Shown here: positions 37,037 to 46,932 of the stretch, in pieces | Layout of the letters: each line of letters starts with the position of its first letter | Numbering within the stretch: position 1 is the first letter of the stretch | NCBI RefSeq assembly: GCF_034424175.1 | Contig: NZ_CP139986.1 | Span: forward strand, 2,852,001-2,916,000 | Reading direction: 5' to 3' | Length of the DNA stretch: 64,000 nucleotides | Source of the DNA: Kluyvera intermedia | Lineage (GTDB): Bacteria > Pseudomonadota > Gammaproteobacteria > Enterobacterales > Enterobacteriaceae | Notes under the pieces: model-generated | The model's input: the letters and a program-made list of their open reading frames with translations, nothing else | The model's database searches: none | What the model was told of the DNA's origin: nothing | Made by a program: the position numbers and the translations under genes

Positions 37037-38094
37037 TTGCTGCTGGTTTCCGGGTCAGGAATACCCAGTTGGGTATTTAAACGGCCACGCGATTTATTAA
37101 AGATCTTATTGCCATTTTCACGCCCAGCCCGGCGCAGTCGCTGCTCTTCTTCCGGCAGTTTATGCTCTTCCTGACAGGCTTCGCTGCAGCAACCCTCATA
37201 TTTTACGGCGCAAACCGGGCACTGGATAAACAGCAGGTGGCATCCATCATTCAAGCAATTGGTATGGCTATCACACGATGAACCACACTGGTGACAATGG
37301 GAAATCACTTCATCAGAAATACGCTCGCCCATACGTTCGTCAAAGACAAAATTCTTACCGATAAAACGCACCGGCAGACCTTGTTCGCGAGCGCGGCGCG
37401 CGTACTCAATGATACCGCCTTCTATATGCCATACCTGTTTAAAGCCGTTATGCTTCATAAAAGCGCTGGCTTTTTCACAGCGGATGCCACCGGTGCAGTA
37501 CATCACAATTTTTTTATCTTTGTTTTCCTGCATCATCTCAACCGCTTTTGGCAGCTGTTCGCGGAAGGTATCCGCAGGAATTTCTAGCGCATTATCAAAA
37601 TGGCCGACTTCGTATTCATAATGGTTACGCATATCGATAAACACCGCATCAGGGTCATCGAGCATGGCGTTAACTTCCGCCGCCTTCAAATACTTACCCA
37701 CATTGCTGGCATCAAAAGTCGGATCCTCAATGCCATCGGCCACAATGCGATCGCGCACTTTCATGCGTAGCACCCAGAAAGATTTGCCGTCATCGTCAAG
37801 CGCAATATTTAGGCGCAAATTCTTCAGGGCCGGGTCGAAGCTGTCCAGGCATGCACGCAGTGCATCAACATTGCTCGCAGGAACGCTAATCTGCGCATTG
37901 ATCCCTTCACGTGCAAGATAGACGCGGCCAAAGACATTCAACGCTGACAACGCCACGTAGAGAGCATCACGGGTCGCTTTTGGGTCGACGATGGTGAAAT
38001 ATTTATAGAATGAGATAGTGGTGCGTGGCTCAGTTTCAGCCAGCATCTGCGCTTTCAGCGTCTCATTCGATATGCGGTTATGTAACACTGGCAT
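37033..38094 (-). CDS. trhO: tRNA uridine-34 hydroxylase TrhO (YceA)
   Basis: Rhodanese-domain enzyme that makes 5-hydroxyuridine at the wobble position of tRNA, using oxygen. It has 353 residues from MPVLHNRISNETL (E. coli 350); the frame is open 30 codons further up without family similarity. The rhodanese active-site loop is YCTGGIRCEKA. A Cys-rich C-terminal region (CHQCGSSCDSHTNC, CPVCAVKYEGCC) looks metal-binding. yceI and yceJ, next to it in E. coli, are absent. Confidence 0.96.
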   Translation of the reverse strand: MPVLHNRISNETLKAQMLAETEPRTTISFYKYFTIVDPKATRDALYVALSALNVFGRVYLAREGINAQISVPASNVDALRACLDSFDPALKNLRLNIALDDDGKSFWVLRMKVRDRIVADGIEDPTFDASNVGKYLKAAEVNAMLDDPDAVFIDMRNHYEYEVGHFDNALEIPADTFREQLPKAVEMMQENKDKKIVMYCTGGIRCEKASAFMKHNGFKQVWHIEGGIIEYARRAREQGLPVRFIGKNFVFDERMGERISDEVISHCHQCGSSCDSHTNCLNDGCHLLFIQCPVCAVKYEGCCSEACQEEHKLPEEEQRLRRAGRENGNKIFNKSRGRLNTQLGIPDPETSSN

Positions 38095-38322
38095 GGTGTT
38101 CTTATCCTGCAAAATTGAATTGATGGGTTTAGTAATAAACGCCGCGCATAATATAGCAATCACTGTTAATTTACATCCCTGCATTTTGCGCTACATTATC
38201 ATCATCAATCATCACCTAAGAAAAACAATTGTTTGAATTAGCGTCAGTCGAGAGCTGGTCGTTTTGGATGACAGGAAAAAAGTGCAACAATAGCGTCAGT
38301 TGCTCATGACAACAGGATAGAC

Positions 38323-39243
38323 ATGACCCAGTTACCCAAATTTACCGCCGCACTATTACATCCCCGATACTGGCCATACTGGTTAGGTGTGGGTTTTTTG
38401 TGGTTAATCGTGCAGTTACCGTATCCGGTTCTTTACCGATTGGGGAATAGCCTGGGCAGGCTGTCTTTGCGCTTTATGAAGCGCCGCGCGAAAATTGCTT
38501 ACCGCAATCTTGAACTGTGTTTCCCCGAGAAGACGGATGCAGAACGTCATCAGATGGTCGTCAAAAACTTTGAGTCGGTCGGCATGGGCGTCATCGAAAC
38601 CGGGATTGCCTGGTTTTGGCCAACACGCCGGGTCAATCGTTGGATGGACGCCAGTGGCCTTGAACACATTCGCGCCGTACAGGATTCCGGGCGTGGTGTT
38701 TTGCTGATCGGTATTCATTTCCTGACGCTAGAGATGGGCGCACGCATGTTCGGCATTCACAATCCCGGGATTGGTGTCTATCGTCCAAACGACAACCCGG
38801 TTATTGACTTGATGCAAACCTGGGGTCGTATGCGCTCCAATAAAGATATGATTGACCGCAAAGATCTTAAAGGCATGGTACGCGCCCTTAAAAATGGTGA
38901 AATCATCTGGTATGCACCGGATCACGATTACGGCCCACGCGCCAGCGTATTTGCCCCGCTGTTTGCCGTTAAGGATGCTGCAACAACCTCCGGCACCTGG
39001 ATGCTGGCAAAGATGTCCAAAGCCTGCGTTGTCCCGTTCGTTCCGCGCCGTAAACCTGATGGTAAAGGTTACGAACTGATTATTCTGCCGCCAGAGTGCA
39101 ATCCGCCACTCGATGATGCGCAGACCACCGCGACATGGATGAACAAGATCATCGAAGAATGCATCATGATGGCGCCTGAGCAATATATGTGGCTCCACCG
39201 CCGCTTCAAAACCCGGCCTGAAGGCGTTCCCTCTCGCTACTAA
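38323..39243 (+). CDS. lpxL: Lipid A lauroyl acyltransferase LpxL
   Basis: Adds the secondary laurate to Kdo2-lipid IVA at the inner membrane (old name htrB). It has 306 residues as in E. coli. An N-terminal TM helix (about 18-37) precedes the acyltransferase domain. The catalytic HX4(D/E) motif is in GIHFLTLEMGA. YRPNDNPVIDLMQTWGRMRS and PDHDYGPRASVFAPLF are conserved. It ends MWLHRRFKTRPEGVPSRY. Confidence 0.97.
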   Translation: MTQLPKFTAALLHPRYWPYWLGVGFLWLIVQLPYPVLYRLGNSLGRLSLRFMKRRAKIAYRNLELCFPEKTDAERHQMVVKNFESVGMGVIETGIAWFWPTRRVNRWMDASGLEHIRAVQDSGRGVLLIGIHFLTLEMGARMFGIHNPGIGVYRPNDNPVIDLMQTWGRMRSNKDMIDRKDLKGMVRALKNGEIIWYAPDHDYGPRASVFAPLFAVKDAATTSGTWMLAKMSKACVVPFVPRRKPDGKGYELIILPPECNPPLDDAQTTATWMNKIIEECIMMAPEQYMWLHRRFKTRPEGVPSRY

Positions 39244-39248
39244 CCATC

Positions 39249-39278
39249 AAAACGCGCAGCCCCGGCTGCGCGTTTTAG
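39249..39278 (+). terminator. Terminator after lpxL
   Basis: Long near-perfect inverted repeat AAAACGCGCAGCC / GGCTGCGCGTTTT directly after the lpxL stop. Confidence 0.85.
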
Positions 39279-39376
39279 CTTTAAAAGCTTCTCGCATTGC
39301 GACGGTATGAACACAGGTGCATAATTAGCAGGCTTATAAACACACCCTTTTGGCGTGATACCGCCCGCGGAATCTT

Positions 39377-40594
39377 ATGCAACCCTCAGATGTGCCCATT
39401 AACTGGAAGCGTAATCTCGCTGTCGTCTGGCTAGGCTGTTTTCTAACCGGCGCCGCATTCAGTCTGGTAATGCCCTTTCTCCCCCTCTACGTCGAACAAC
39501 TTGGCATCACCGGCCATAGCCAGCTCAACATGTGGTCTGGGTTAGTATTCAGTATCACCTTCCTGTTCTCCGCCATTGCATCACCGTTGTGGGGCGGGCT
39601 GGCTGACCGTAAGGGGCGTAAAATTATGCTGCTGCGTTCAGCCCTCGGGATGGCTATCGTGATGCTGCTGATGGGGCTGGCGCAGAATATCTGGCAGTTT
39701 CTGATTCTGCGGGCGCTACTTGGGCTTCTGGGCGGTTTTATTCCCAATGCGAATGCGTTAATCGCCACGCAAATTCCGCGTCATAAAAGCGGTTGGGCAC
39801 TGGGTACGCTCTCGACAGGTGCGGTCAGCGGCGCATTGCTAGGGCCGCTCGCTGGAGGTTTTCTGGCAGATAACTACGGCCTGAGGCCTGTATTCTTTAT
39901 GACTGCCACCGTGCTGCTAATCTGCTTTGTTCTGACGCTGTGTTTTATTCGTGAACAGTTCACGCCAGTGTCTAAAAAAGAGATGCTGCACGTCAAAGAG
40001 GTGTTTGGCTCGTTAAAGAACCGCGAACTGGTGCTGAGCCTGTTTGTGACCACATTGATTATTCAGGTCGCCACCGGTTCAATTGCGCCGATTCTGACGC
40101 TGTATGTGCGCGACTTAGCGGGGAATATCAGCAATATTGCGTTTATCAGCGGCATGATAGCCTCGGTGCCCGGCGTTGCAGCGCTGCTGTGCGCGCCGCG
40201 TCTGGGTAAGTTAGGCGACCGTATCGGCCCGGAGAAAATCCTGATTGTGGCCTTAGTGGTATCGGTGCTGCTGCTAATCCCCATGTCGTTTGTTCAGACG
40301 CCGTGGCAACTGGGTATCTTACGTTTTCTGCTGGGTGCCGCAGATGGTGCGCTGCTGCCTGCCGTACAAACGTTACTGGTGTACAACTCAAGTAACCAAA
40401 TTGCCGGACGTATTTTCAGCTATAACCAATCATTTCGCGATATCGGGAACGTCACCGGGCCGTTGATCGGTGCCGCAGTCTCGGCACAGTACGGCTTCAG
40501 AGCCGTATTTTGCGTCACCGCTATGGTGGTGTTGATTAACGCCATTTACACCGGAATCAGCCTACGCCGCCGCGCATCCCCTTCCCGCCCTTAA
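39377..40594 (+). CDS. mdtG: MFS multidrug efflux protein MdtG
   Basis: Proton-driven exporter; E. coli MdtG gives resistance to deoxycholate and fosfomycin. It has 405 residues (E. coli 408) with 12 TM segments. Motif A is WGGLADRKGRKIMLL, with a second copy in GKLGDRIGPEKIL. It lies between lpxL and msyB in the E. coli order. I did not find a clear marbox. Confidence 0.95.
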   Translation: MQPSDVPINWKRNLAVVWLGCFLTGAAFSLVMPFLPLYVEQLGITGHSQLNMWSGLVFSITFLFSAIASPLWGGLADRKGRKIMLLRSALGMAIVMLLMGLAQNIWQFLILRALLGLLGGFIPNANALIATQIPRHKSGWALGTLSTGAVSGALLGPLAGGFLADNYGLRPVFFMTATVLLICFVLTLCFIREQFTPVSKKEMLHVKEVFGSLKNRELVLSLFVTTLIIQVATGSIAPILTLYVRDLAGNISNIAFISGMIASVPGVAALLCAPRLGKLGDRIGPEKILIVALVVSVLLLIPMSFVQTPWQLGILRFLLGAADGALLPAVQTLLVYNSSNQIAGRIFSYNQSFRDIGNVTGPLIGAAVSAQYGFRAVFCVTAMVVLINAIYTGISLRRRASPSRP

Positions 40595-40698
40595 TACACT
40601 TGCCCGGTGGTTTGTATAAATTAAAAGCGCCGGGCGTGTACAAGTAAAAACTTAAGCTATTATTTCCCTGAATACCCATCAAATTGCAGGGAGTTGAG

Positions 40699-41073
40699 AT
40701 GACTTTATACGCCACACTCGAAGAAGCTATTGATGCGGCTCGCGAAACGTTCCTCGCCGATAATCCTGGCCTTGAGGAAGGTGACGCGAATGTACAGCAA
40801 TTCAATATGCAGAAGTACATTCAGCAAGACGGCGACATTATGTGGCAGGTCGAGTTCTTTGCCGACGATGACGAACAAGGTGAATGCTTGCCGATGCTCA
40901 GCGGCGAAGCCGCTCAGAGCGTGTTCGACGGCGATTTCGATGAAGTGGAACTGCGCCAGGAGTGGATCGAAGAAAATACGCTGCACGAATGGGATGAAGG
41001 CGAGTACCAGCTTGAACCCTCACAGGATACCGAAGAGGGTCAGGCCGCGGCTGACGAATGGGATGAACGCTAG
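40699..41073 (+). CDS. msyB: Acidic protein MsyB
   Basis: 124 residues, the E. coli length, and very acidic (many Asp/Glu). In E. coli it suppresses secY/secA defects when overproduced. The start is the ATG giving MTLYATLEEAIDAARE, after a GGGAG ribosome site; a TTG 5 codons upstream is less likely. It ends EGQAAADEWDER directly next to the convergent yceK. Confidence 0.96.
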   Translation: MTLYATLEEAIDAARETFLADNPGLEEGDANVQQFNMQKYIQQDGDIMWQVEFFADDDEQGECLPMLSGEAAQSVFDGDFDEVELRQEWIEENTLHEWDEGEYQLEPSQDTEEGQAAADEWDER

Positions 41074-41319
41074 TTACTCGTAAGGACCATGGCTGGCGTC
41101 AATGGGCAACAGTAAAGTATCAAAGACCAGCGAGAACGGCAGATCGAGGATAGTCACGTAACGCCACGCTGAATCACGCAAGTCCCATTGTACCCCTGGA
41201 TAATACTGATTCCCGTGGCCCTGCCCCGGGATTGTCCGGCTGATAATACTGCCGCAACCACTCAGCACTAGCGCCATAGCAGAGACCAGGATAATTCGTA
41301 TCACGTCGTCATTCCTCAT
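41074..41319 (-). CDS. yceK: DUF1375 lipoprotein YceK
   Basis: 81 residues (E. coli 75). A lipoprotein signal ends at ALVLSGCGSIISRTIPG. The mature part contains NQYYPGVQWDLRDSAWRYVT and PIDASHGPYE, almost as in E. coli. It is convergent with and abuts msyB. Function is unknown. Confidence 0.93.
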   Translation of the reverse strand: MRNDDVIRIILVSAMALVLSGCGSIISRTIPGQGHGNQYYPGVQWDLRDSAWRYVTILDLPFSLVFDTLLLPIDASHGPYE

Positions 41320-41385
41320 TAAACAGGCAAAAAAATACCGGCACAGTATGCCGGTATTTTCTGTCGGTGAATATGTCTTCCACGC

Positions 41386-41430
41386 ATCCCCGGAGTCGGT
41401 GTAACCACCTCGTCCGGGCTACCGGTCGGA
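41386..41430. repeat. Single REP element downstream of opgH
   Basis: ATCCCCGGAGTCGG...CTCGTCCGGGCTACCGGTC, matching the second REP form at 9304 and 29986. It lies between the opgH stop and the yceK start. Confidence 0.75.
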
Positions 41431-41442
41431 AGCCTATCACCC

Positions 41443-43971
41443 TTATTTCGTTTTTAATGCCAACGGGTTCAGCTTCAGCTTATCGTACTCACTCACCCAG
41501 GACGTATATCTCTCAGGCGAAGCCCAGACACGATAGTGCAAACGCGCCAGCGTCACCGGGTCGCTCAGCAGCACCAGACGACGGTCGCGATTGAGTTTTT
41601 CCGGCGTTTCGTTCAGTGCCTGCTCAACATGACGATCGCGAGCGATCTCCAGCACATGGCTGGCACGGTGACGCGCTGTCGCCATGGCTGTCGCCAGGGC
41701 ATTAAACGACGGGTTAAACACCGCATGCATAAAGCCATCATCGAGGATGCGTTCGCGGTTAAGCTTCAGATACGCTTCGGTATCGGCCAGCACTTTCGGC
41801 GTGTTGTATTCCTCTGGGATCAAGAACAATTTCCAGCGCTTGGAGCGCAGTCCGTTGGTTGCCCTGCTGGACACCACCGACACAAACGGCGACAGAATCA
41901 GCGAGAAGACAATCGGCGCCAGCCAGAACAGGAAGCGCAGATCCAGCCACGCCATGCCAACGGCCCAGACCAGGCCCAGCAGCATCTGCGAGCCATGACG
42001 CATAAAGGCTTCACCCCACGGCGTAGAGTCATCATCACGCTGCGGCGAGTTCCAGACCACTTCCCAACCGAGGAATGCGCTGACCACGAACACGGTGTGG
42101 AACAGCATACGCACCGGCGCCAGCAGTACTGAGAACAGCACTTCCAGCAGCAGAGAAATCGTGACGCGAACGAAACCACCGTACTCTTTAGAGCCTTTGC
42201 ACCACACCAGAATAATGCTCAGCAATTTCGGTAGGAACAGCAGCACCATCGTGGAAGCAAACAGCGCAATCGCCAGCTCAGGACGCCACTGCGGCCACAC
42301 CGGGAACAGCTGGCGTGGTTGCAGGAAGTACTGTGGCTCAGTCAGCGCATGGACAACCTGTAACGCGGTCGACAAGGCCAGGAACATAAACCACAGCGGC
42401 GCGGAGAGGTAAGACATAACCCCCGTCAGGAACACCGCACGGTGTACCGGGTGCATACCTTTGACCAGGAACAGACGGAAGTTCATCAGGTTACCCTGAC
42501 ACCATCGACGGTCACGCTTGAGTTCATCCAGCAGATTCGGCGGCAGTTCTTCATAGGAGCCCGGCAGGTCATAGGCAATCCACACGCCCCACCCTGCACG
42601 ACGCATCAGCGCAGCTTCAACGAAGTCATGCGACAAAATGGAGCCAGCAAAGTTACCGTCACCCGGCAACGGTGCCAGCGCACAGTGCTCGATAAACGGT
42701 TTCACGCGGATAATAGCGTTGTGGCCCCAGTAGTGCGATTCCCCCAACTGCCAGAAGTGCAGGCCCGCGGTAAACAGCGGTCCGTAGACACGAGTCGCAA
42801 ACTGCTGACAACGTGCATACAGCGTGTCCATTCCGGAGGCGCGCGGTGAAGACTGGATGATCCCCGCATTCGGGTTCGCTTCCATCAGGCGCACCAGGTT
42901 GGTCAGACAGTCGCCGGACATTACGGAGTCGGCGTCCAGCACCACCATGTAGCTATACTGATTGCCCCAGCGACGACAGAAGTCATCAATGTTGCCACTT
43001 TTACGTTTCACACGACGACGACGACGACGGTAGAAGATCTGCCCTTCGCCCTGCACCTCTGCGATAAGCTCCATCCAGGCCTTTTGTTCTGCAACGCAGA
43101 TGTCCGGATTGTAGCTGTCACTTAAGATGTAGACGTCAAAGTGTTTCTCCTGCCCGGTTGCTTTAACAGACTCCCAGGTCGCACGCAGACCCGCAAATAC
43201 GCGGGACACGTCCTCATTACAGATAGGCATAATCAGCGCCGTCCGGTGTTCCGGATTCAGCGGCTCATCGCCTACCGTCGAGGCAGAAATACTGTATTTA
43301 TCGCGACCTATCAGCAGTTGCAGGAAGCCCATCAGCGCGGTCCAGAAACCGGCAGAAACCCAGCAGAACAGCACCGCGAACAGGATAAGGATCCCCGTTT
43401 GCAGCAAATACGGCAGCAGCTGCATAAAGGAGACCCAGACGTTTTGTCCAACCATATCGGCAGGATTGATCAACGCCCATCCTTGATACGGAAGAATGGT
43501 CTTCATGTACCAGGTAGCCACTACGGTCTGCGCCAGCGTCAGGATGAGCAGCGTATAGCGGCGTAAAGAACCCACCGTACGCCATTTTGCCTCATGCTCC
43601 TGCTCTTCTTTGGTCAGGCGGGAAAGATAGCGTGGCGTAACATCACGTCCACGAAGGCGATCCCAAAAACGCCCCACCGGGTTTGTCCGCCAAGGATCGG
43701 GGAACATAGAAGAACGCGTTGCCTTCGGCATCGCCTTAAGCTGAGCACGTCCTTCATCATCTTTGGTGAGCTGATCGCCCGCCAGAGAGTCAGGCCAGCT
43801 CTGTTCGAGCCGGGCCTTAACGGATGCCAGGGGCGTGTCATCATCACGGGAAAAAGTCTGATGTTCGCCATCAAGCGCTTCATGAACAGCACGAATACTC
43901 GTGCTGGGAAGCGCTGCTTTTTCGGTATCCGTAAGCGACAGTGCGTCGATGTACTTCGTTGTGTTATTCAT
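41443..43971 (-). CDS. opgH: Osmoregulated periplasmic glucan glucosyltransferase OpgH
   Basis: Inner-membrane glucosyltransferase that makes and exports the beta-1,2-glucan backbone; in E. coli it also links UDP-glucose to cell size through FtsZ. It has 842 residues (E. coli 847). The large cytosolic GT2 domain lies between TM helices, with YMVVLDADSVMSGDC (metal-binding DxD region) and KRDRRWCQGNLMNFRLF (the QxxRW-type acceptor site). The start MNNTTKYIDAL overlaps the 3' end of opgG by 8 bp, the arrangement known in E. coli. Confidence 0.97.
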   Translation of the reverse strand: MNNTTKYIDALSLTDTEKAALPSTSIRAVHEALDGEHQTFSRDDDTPLASVKARLEQSWPDSLAGDQLTKDDEGRAQLKAMPKATRSSMFPDPWRTNPVGRFWDRLRGRDVTPRYLSRLTKEEQEHEAKWRTVGSLRRYTLLILTLAQTVVATWYMKTILPYQGWALINPADMVGQNVWVSFMQLLPYLLQTGILILFAVLFCWVSAGFWTALMGFLQLLIGRDKYSISASTVGDEPLNPEHRTALIMPICNEDVSRVFAGLRATWESVKATGQEKHFDVYILSDSYNPDICVAEQKAWMELIAEVQGEGQIFYRRRRRRVKRKSGNIDDFCRRWGNQYSYMVVLDADSVMSGDCLTNLVRLMEANPNAGIIQSSPRASGMDTLYARCQQFATRVYGPLFTAGLHFWQLGESHYWGHNAIIRVKPFIEHCALAPLPGDGNFAGSILSHDFVEAALMRRAGWGVWIAYDLPGSYEELPPNLLDELKRDRRWCQGNLMNFRLFLVKGMHPVHRAVFLTGVMSYLSAPLWFMFLALSTALQVVHALTEPQYFLQPRQLFPVWPQWRPELAIALFASTMVLLFLPKLLSIILVWCKGSKEYGGFVRVTISLLLEVLFSVLLAPVRMLFHTVFVVSAFLGWEVVWNSPQRDDDSTPWGEAFMRHGSQMLLGLVWAVGMAWLDLRFLFWLAPIVFSLILSPFVSVVSSRATNGLRSKRWKLFLIPEEYNTPKVLADTEAYLKLNRERILDDGFMHAVFNPSFNALATAMATARHRASHVLEIARDRHVEQALNETPEKLNRDRRLVLLSDPVTLARLHYRVWASPERYTSWVSEYDKLKLNPLALKTK

Positions 43972-45517
43972 TTGCAGGCAGCTGATAGCTCCAGGTTTCA
44001 CTCAGCGGCTGATCGGCGTTGACCAGTGCGGCGCGCATTTCAGTGGTTTTCTTCGGATCTTTCACTTTCACGCGCAGCGTTAAGCGCCAACCTTTGGTGA
44101 CCGGGTTGTAGCGAACGCTGTTTTCGACGATTTCACCGTTGTCGCCAATGCTGGCCTGCGCCGTTACCGGCGTATCCTGCGGCATTTTGCGCATATCTGC
44201 GCCGGTGAAGTCGACCACGAAGGCCACCGTACCGTCTGGCTGACGAATCAGATTAGACTGTTTCACATCACCGGTAGAACGACGGGTCTGCATAACATAA
44301 GCGCTGTCAGCGTCGTGCAGTTTTTCTTCGTCACGGGTGAAGGTGATGGTGTACTTGTAGTTCATCTCTTTACCGGCTTCCGGCAACTTGTCCGGCGTCC
44401 AGTAAGCGACGATGTTATCGTTGGTTTCGTCGTTGGTCGGAATTTCTACCAGTTCAACGGTCCCTTTACCCCAGTCACCTTTTGGGGTGATCCAGGCGCT
44501 TGGACGCAGATCATAGCGGTCGTCAAGATCTTCAAAGTGCGAGAACTGACGGCCACGCTGCAGCAAACCAAAGCCCTGTGGGTTTTCGGTAGCAAAGCTG
44601 CTTACGGCCAAGTGTTTAGGGTTGTTCAGCGGACGCCAAATCCACTCATCGTTACCCGCATGAATCGACAAACCGTTTGAATCATGCAGTTCTGGACGAT
44701 AGTTGGTCGCCTGCGACGGCTGATTTGGCCCAAACAGGAACATACTGGTTAACGGTGCGACACCCAATTTGCCGACTTTATCGCGAAGATAGATTTTGGT
44801 CTGTACGTCAACCACGGTATCGCGACCAGGCATAACCACGAAACGGTAAGCACCGGTTGCACGTGGAGAGTCCAGCAGCGCATAGATAGTCAGGCGTTTA
44901 TCATTGGCTTTCGGACGCTCAATCCAGTATTCACGGAAGCGAGGGAACTCTTCACCGGATGGCAAAGCGGTGTCGATAGCCAGACCACGCGCGGACAGAC
45001 CATATACCTGGCCCTGACCGAGCACGCGGAAATAGCTAGCACCCAGCATGCTCACGATTTCGTCGTTTTTATCTTTGCTGTTGACAGGGTAAAGCACTTT
45101 AAAACCGGCGAAACCAAGGTCTTTCACCGTGTCTTTATCGTGTTTAACGTCACCAAAAGTAAAATAGTCCGGGCTGTATTTAATTTTACGCACGGAAGTC
45201 GCCGTGACTTCATTAATGGTCACCGGCGTGTCGAAGTACATACCCTGGTGGTAGAATTCGAGCTTAAATGGGGTCTTTATTTTGTTCCAGTAGGCCTTAT
45301 CGTGGTTGAACTGGATTTGCTGGTAGTCCGCATATTTCATATCGCGGAACACGGATGGCAGGTTGCTTTTCGGCGCTTCGTAGCTTTTATCCGCCAGCGA
45401 CTTAGCCTGCTTCGCAACGTCATCAATAGTGAATGCCCATGCAGATGAAGTACACAGGGACAACATTACGGCTGCGCCTAACCAACGCAGTTTCATCATC
45501 TGTGGTGTATGTTTCAT
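43964..45517 (-). CDS. opgG: Periplasmic glucan biosynthesis protein OpgG
   Basis: Periplasmic protein that shapes and branches osmoregulated glucans. It has 517 residues from MKHTPQMMKLRWL; a start at the MMK six codons later would give the 511 residues of E. coli K-12. The signal peptide ends at CTSSAWA before FTIDDVAKQAK. The domain keeps SNLPSVFRDMKYADYQQIQF and EIPTNDETNDNIVAYW. It is translationally overlapped with opgH. Confidence 0.96.
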   Translation of the reverse strand: MKHTPQMMKLRWLGAAVMLSLCTSSAWAFTIDDVAKQAKSLADKSYEAPKSNLPSVFRDMKYADYQQIQFNHDKAYWNKIKTPFKLEFYHQGMYFDTPVTINEVTATSVRKIKYSPDYFTFGDVKHDKDTVKDLGFAGFKVLYPVNSKDKNDEIVSMLGASYFRVLGQGQVYGLSARGLAIDTALPSGEEFPRFREYWIERPKANDKRLTIYALLDSPRATGAYRFVVMPGRDTVVDVQTKIYLRDKVGKLGVAPLTSMFLFGPNQPSQATNYRPELHDSNGLSIHAGNDEWIWRPLNNPKHLAVSSFATENPQGFGLLQRGRQFSHFEDLDDRYDLRPSAWITPKGDWGKGTVELVEIPTNDETNDNIVAYWTPDKLPEAGKEMNYKYTITFTRDEEKLHDADSAYVMQTRRSTGDVKQSNLIRQPDGTVAFVVDFTGADMRKMPQDTPVTAQASIGDNGEIVENSVRYNPVTKGWRLTLRVKVKDPKKTTEMRAALVNADQPLSETWSYQLPANE

Positions 45518-45771
45518 ATAACTAAGCACTTCCCCCTTTGTGTGCTTAAATCGATCCGATCCATTTTACTGGAAATTCAAGCAATCCGACAACATAATCC
45601 CCATATTGTTCAGTGCAGTGGCTTATGGAGTAAGCAACTGGTCACTGCACTTTGCACTTTGCGTGCTTATCCTGGAGACAGGTAACCAGAGTTAGTGTAG
45701 GGTTGCCAACGAATGTAATCTTTATCGTCTGGCTACGTAAGGCGATTAGTCTGAGAATCTTGCCTAACCCT

Positions 45772-46932
45772 ATGAATAACAAACCCGCACAGCGTGAATA
45801 CTTCCTCGACTCCATTCGGGCCTGGTTGATGCTACTGGGAATACCCTTTCACATCTCATTACTTTACTCCAGCCATACCTGGCATATGAACAGCGAAACA
45901 CCCTCATGGTGGCTGACGCTGTTTAACGATTTTATTCACGCTTTTCGCATGCAGGTGTTCTTTGTTATCTCCGGCTACTTTTCCTATATGCTTTTTTTGC
46001 GTTATCCACTTAAAAAGTGGTGGAAAGTCCGCGTAGAGCGCGTTGGCATCCCATTGCTGACCGCGATCCCACTGCTCACGTTGCCGCAATTTCTGATGTT
46101 GCAATATGTAAAGGGTAAGACGGAAAGCTGGCACACGCTCAGTTTCTATCAAAAATATAATACGTTGGCCTGGGAACTGGTATCACACCTGTGGTTCTTG
46201 CTGGTGCTCGTCGTATTGACCACGATTGGGATTGCCGCATTCCGCCTGATGCGCCGTCGCCAGATGCGCAGACGAGCCGATCTTTTCGATAATATGTCGA
46301 TGGCAAAACTGACGCTGATATTTCTACTGCTGGGCGTGGTTTACGCCGCCGTTCGCCGTACGCTTTTCCTGCTCTATCCGCCGATCTTAAGTGATGGCTT
46401 GTTTAACTTCGTCGTGATGCAAACGCTTTTTTACGTACCGTTCTTTATTCTGGGCGCACTGGCCTTTATCCACCCTCGGCTAAAAGCGCTCTTTACCACC
46501 CCTTCTCCCTGGTGCATTTTTGCGGCATTACTCGGGTTTGTCGCTTATCTCATGAACCAGCGTTATGGGTCGGGTGATGCGTGGATGTATGAAACAGAAT
46601 ACGTGATTACAATGGTGCTGGGGCTGTGGATGGTCAACGTGGTGTTCTCGTTTGGCTATCGTCTTCTGAATTTCCAGTCATCGCGAGTGACCTATTTCGT
46701 CAATGCCTCTTTGTTCATCTATCTGGTCCATCATCCCTTAACGCTGTTCTATGGCGCGTGGATTATGCCAAATATCAGCTCAAATTTGCTGGGCTTTACC
46801 ACCGGTCTTATCTTCGTTGTCGGCTGCGCAATCGTGCTCTATGAAATTCATCTGCGCATTCCGCTGCTGCGTTTCCTGTTCTCCGGAAAACCGCAGCAAA
46901 AGGTCGAAAAAGCGCAGACGGCTAGCCGTTAA
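45772..46932 (+). CDS. opgC: Glucan succinyltransferase OpgC (MdoC)
   Basis: Inner-membrane acyltransferase-3 family protein that puts succinyl groups on periplasmic glucans. It has 386 residues from MNNKPAQREYFLDSIRAWLM (E. coli 385) and about 10 TM helices. SIRAWLMLLGIPFHIS carries the family His. It is divergent from opgG. It overlaps ymdB (convergent) by 4 bp; in E. coli clsC lies between them. Confidence 0.96.
   Translation: MNNKPAQREYFLDSIRAWLMLLGIPFHISLLYSSHTWHMNSETPSWWLTLFNDFIHAFRMQVFFVISGYFSYMLFLRYPLKKWWKVRVERVGIPLLTAIPLLTLPQFLMLQYVKGKTESWHTLSFYQKYNTLAWELVSHLWFLLVLVVLTTIGIAAFRLMRRRQMRRRADLFDNMSMAKLTLIFLLLGVVYAAVRRTLFLLYPPILSDGLFNFVVMQTLFYVPFFILGALAFIHPRLKALFTTPSPWCIFAALLGFVAYLMNQRYGSGDAWMYETEYVITMVLGLWMVNVVFSFGYRLLNFQSSRVTYFVNASLFIYLVHHPLTLFYGAWIMPNISSNLLGFTTGLIFVVGCAIVLYEIHLRIPLLRFLFSGKPQQKVEKAQTASR

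Noticed and set aside
40684..40698. TTG start five codons upstream of msyB
   Set aside because: The ATG at 40699 has the GGGAG ribosome site at proper distance and gives the exact E. coli length.
41536..42132. 198-codon plus-strand frame opposite opgH
   Set aside because: His/Arg/Gln-rich antisense shadow of the opgH C-terminal region; no domain.
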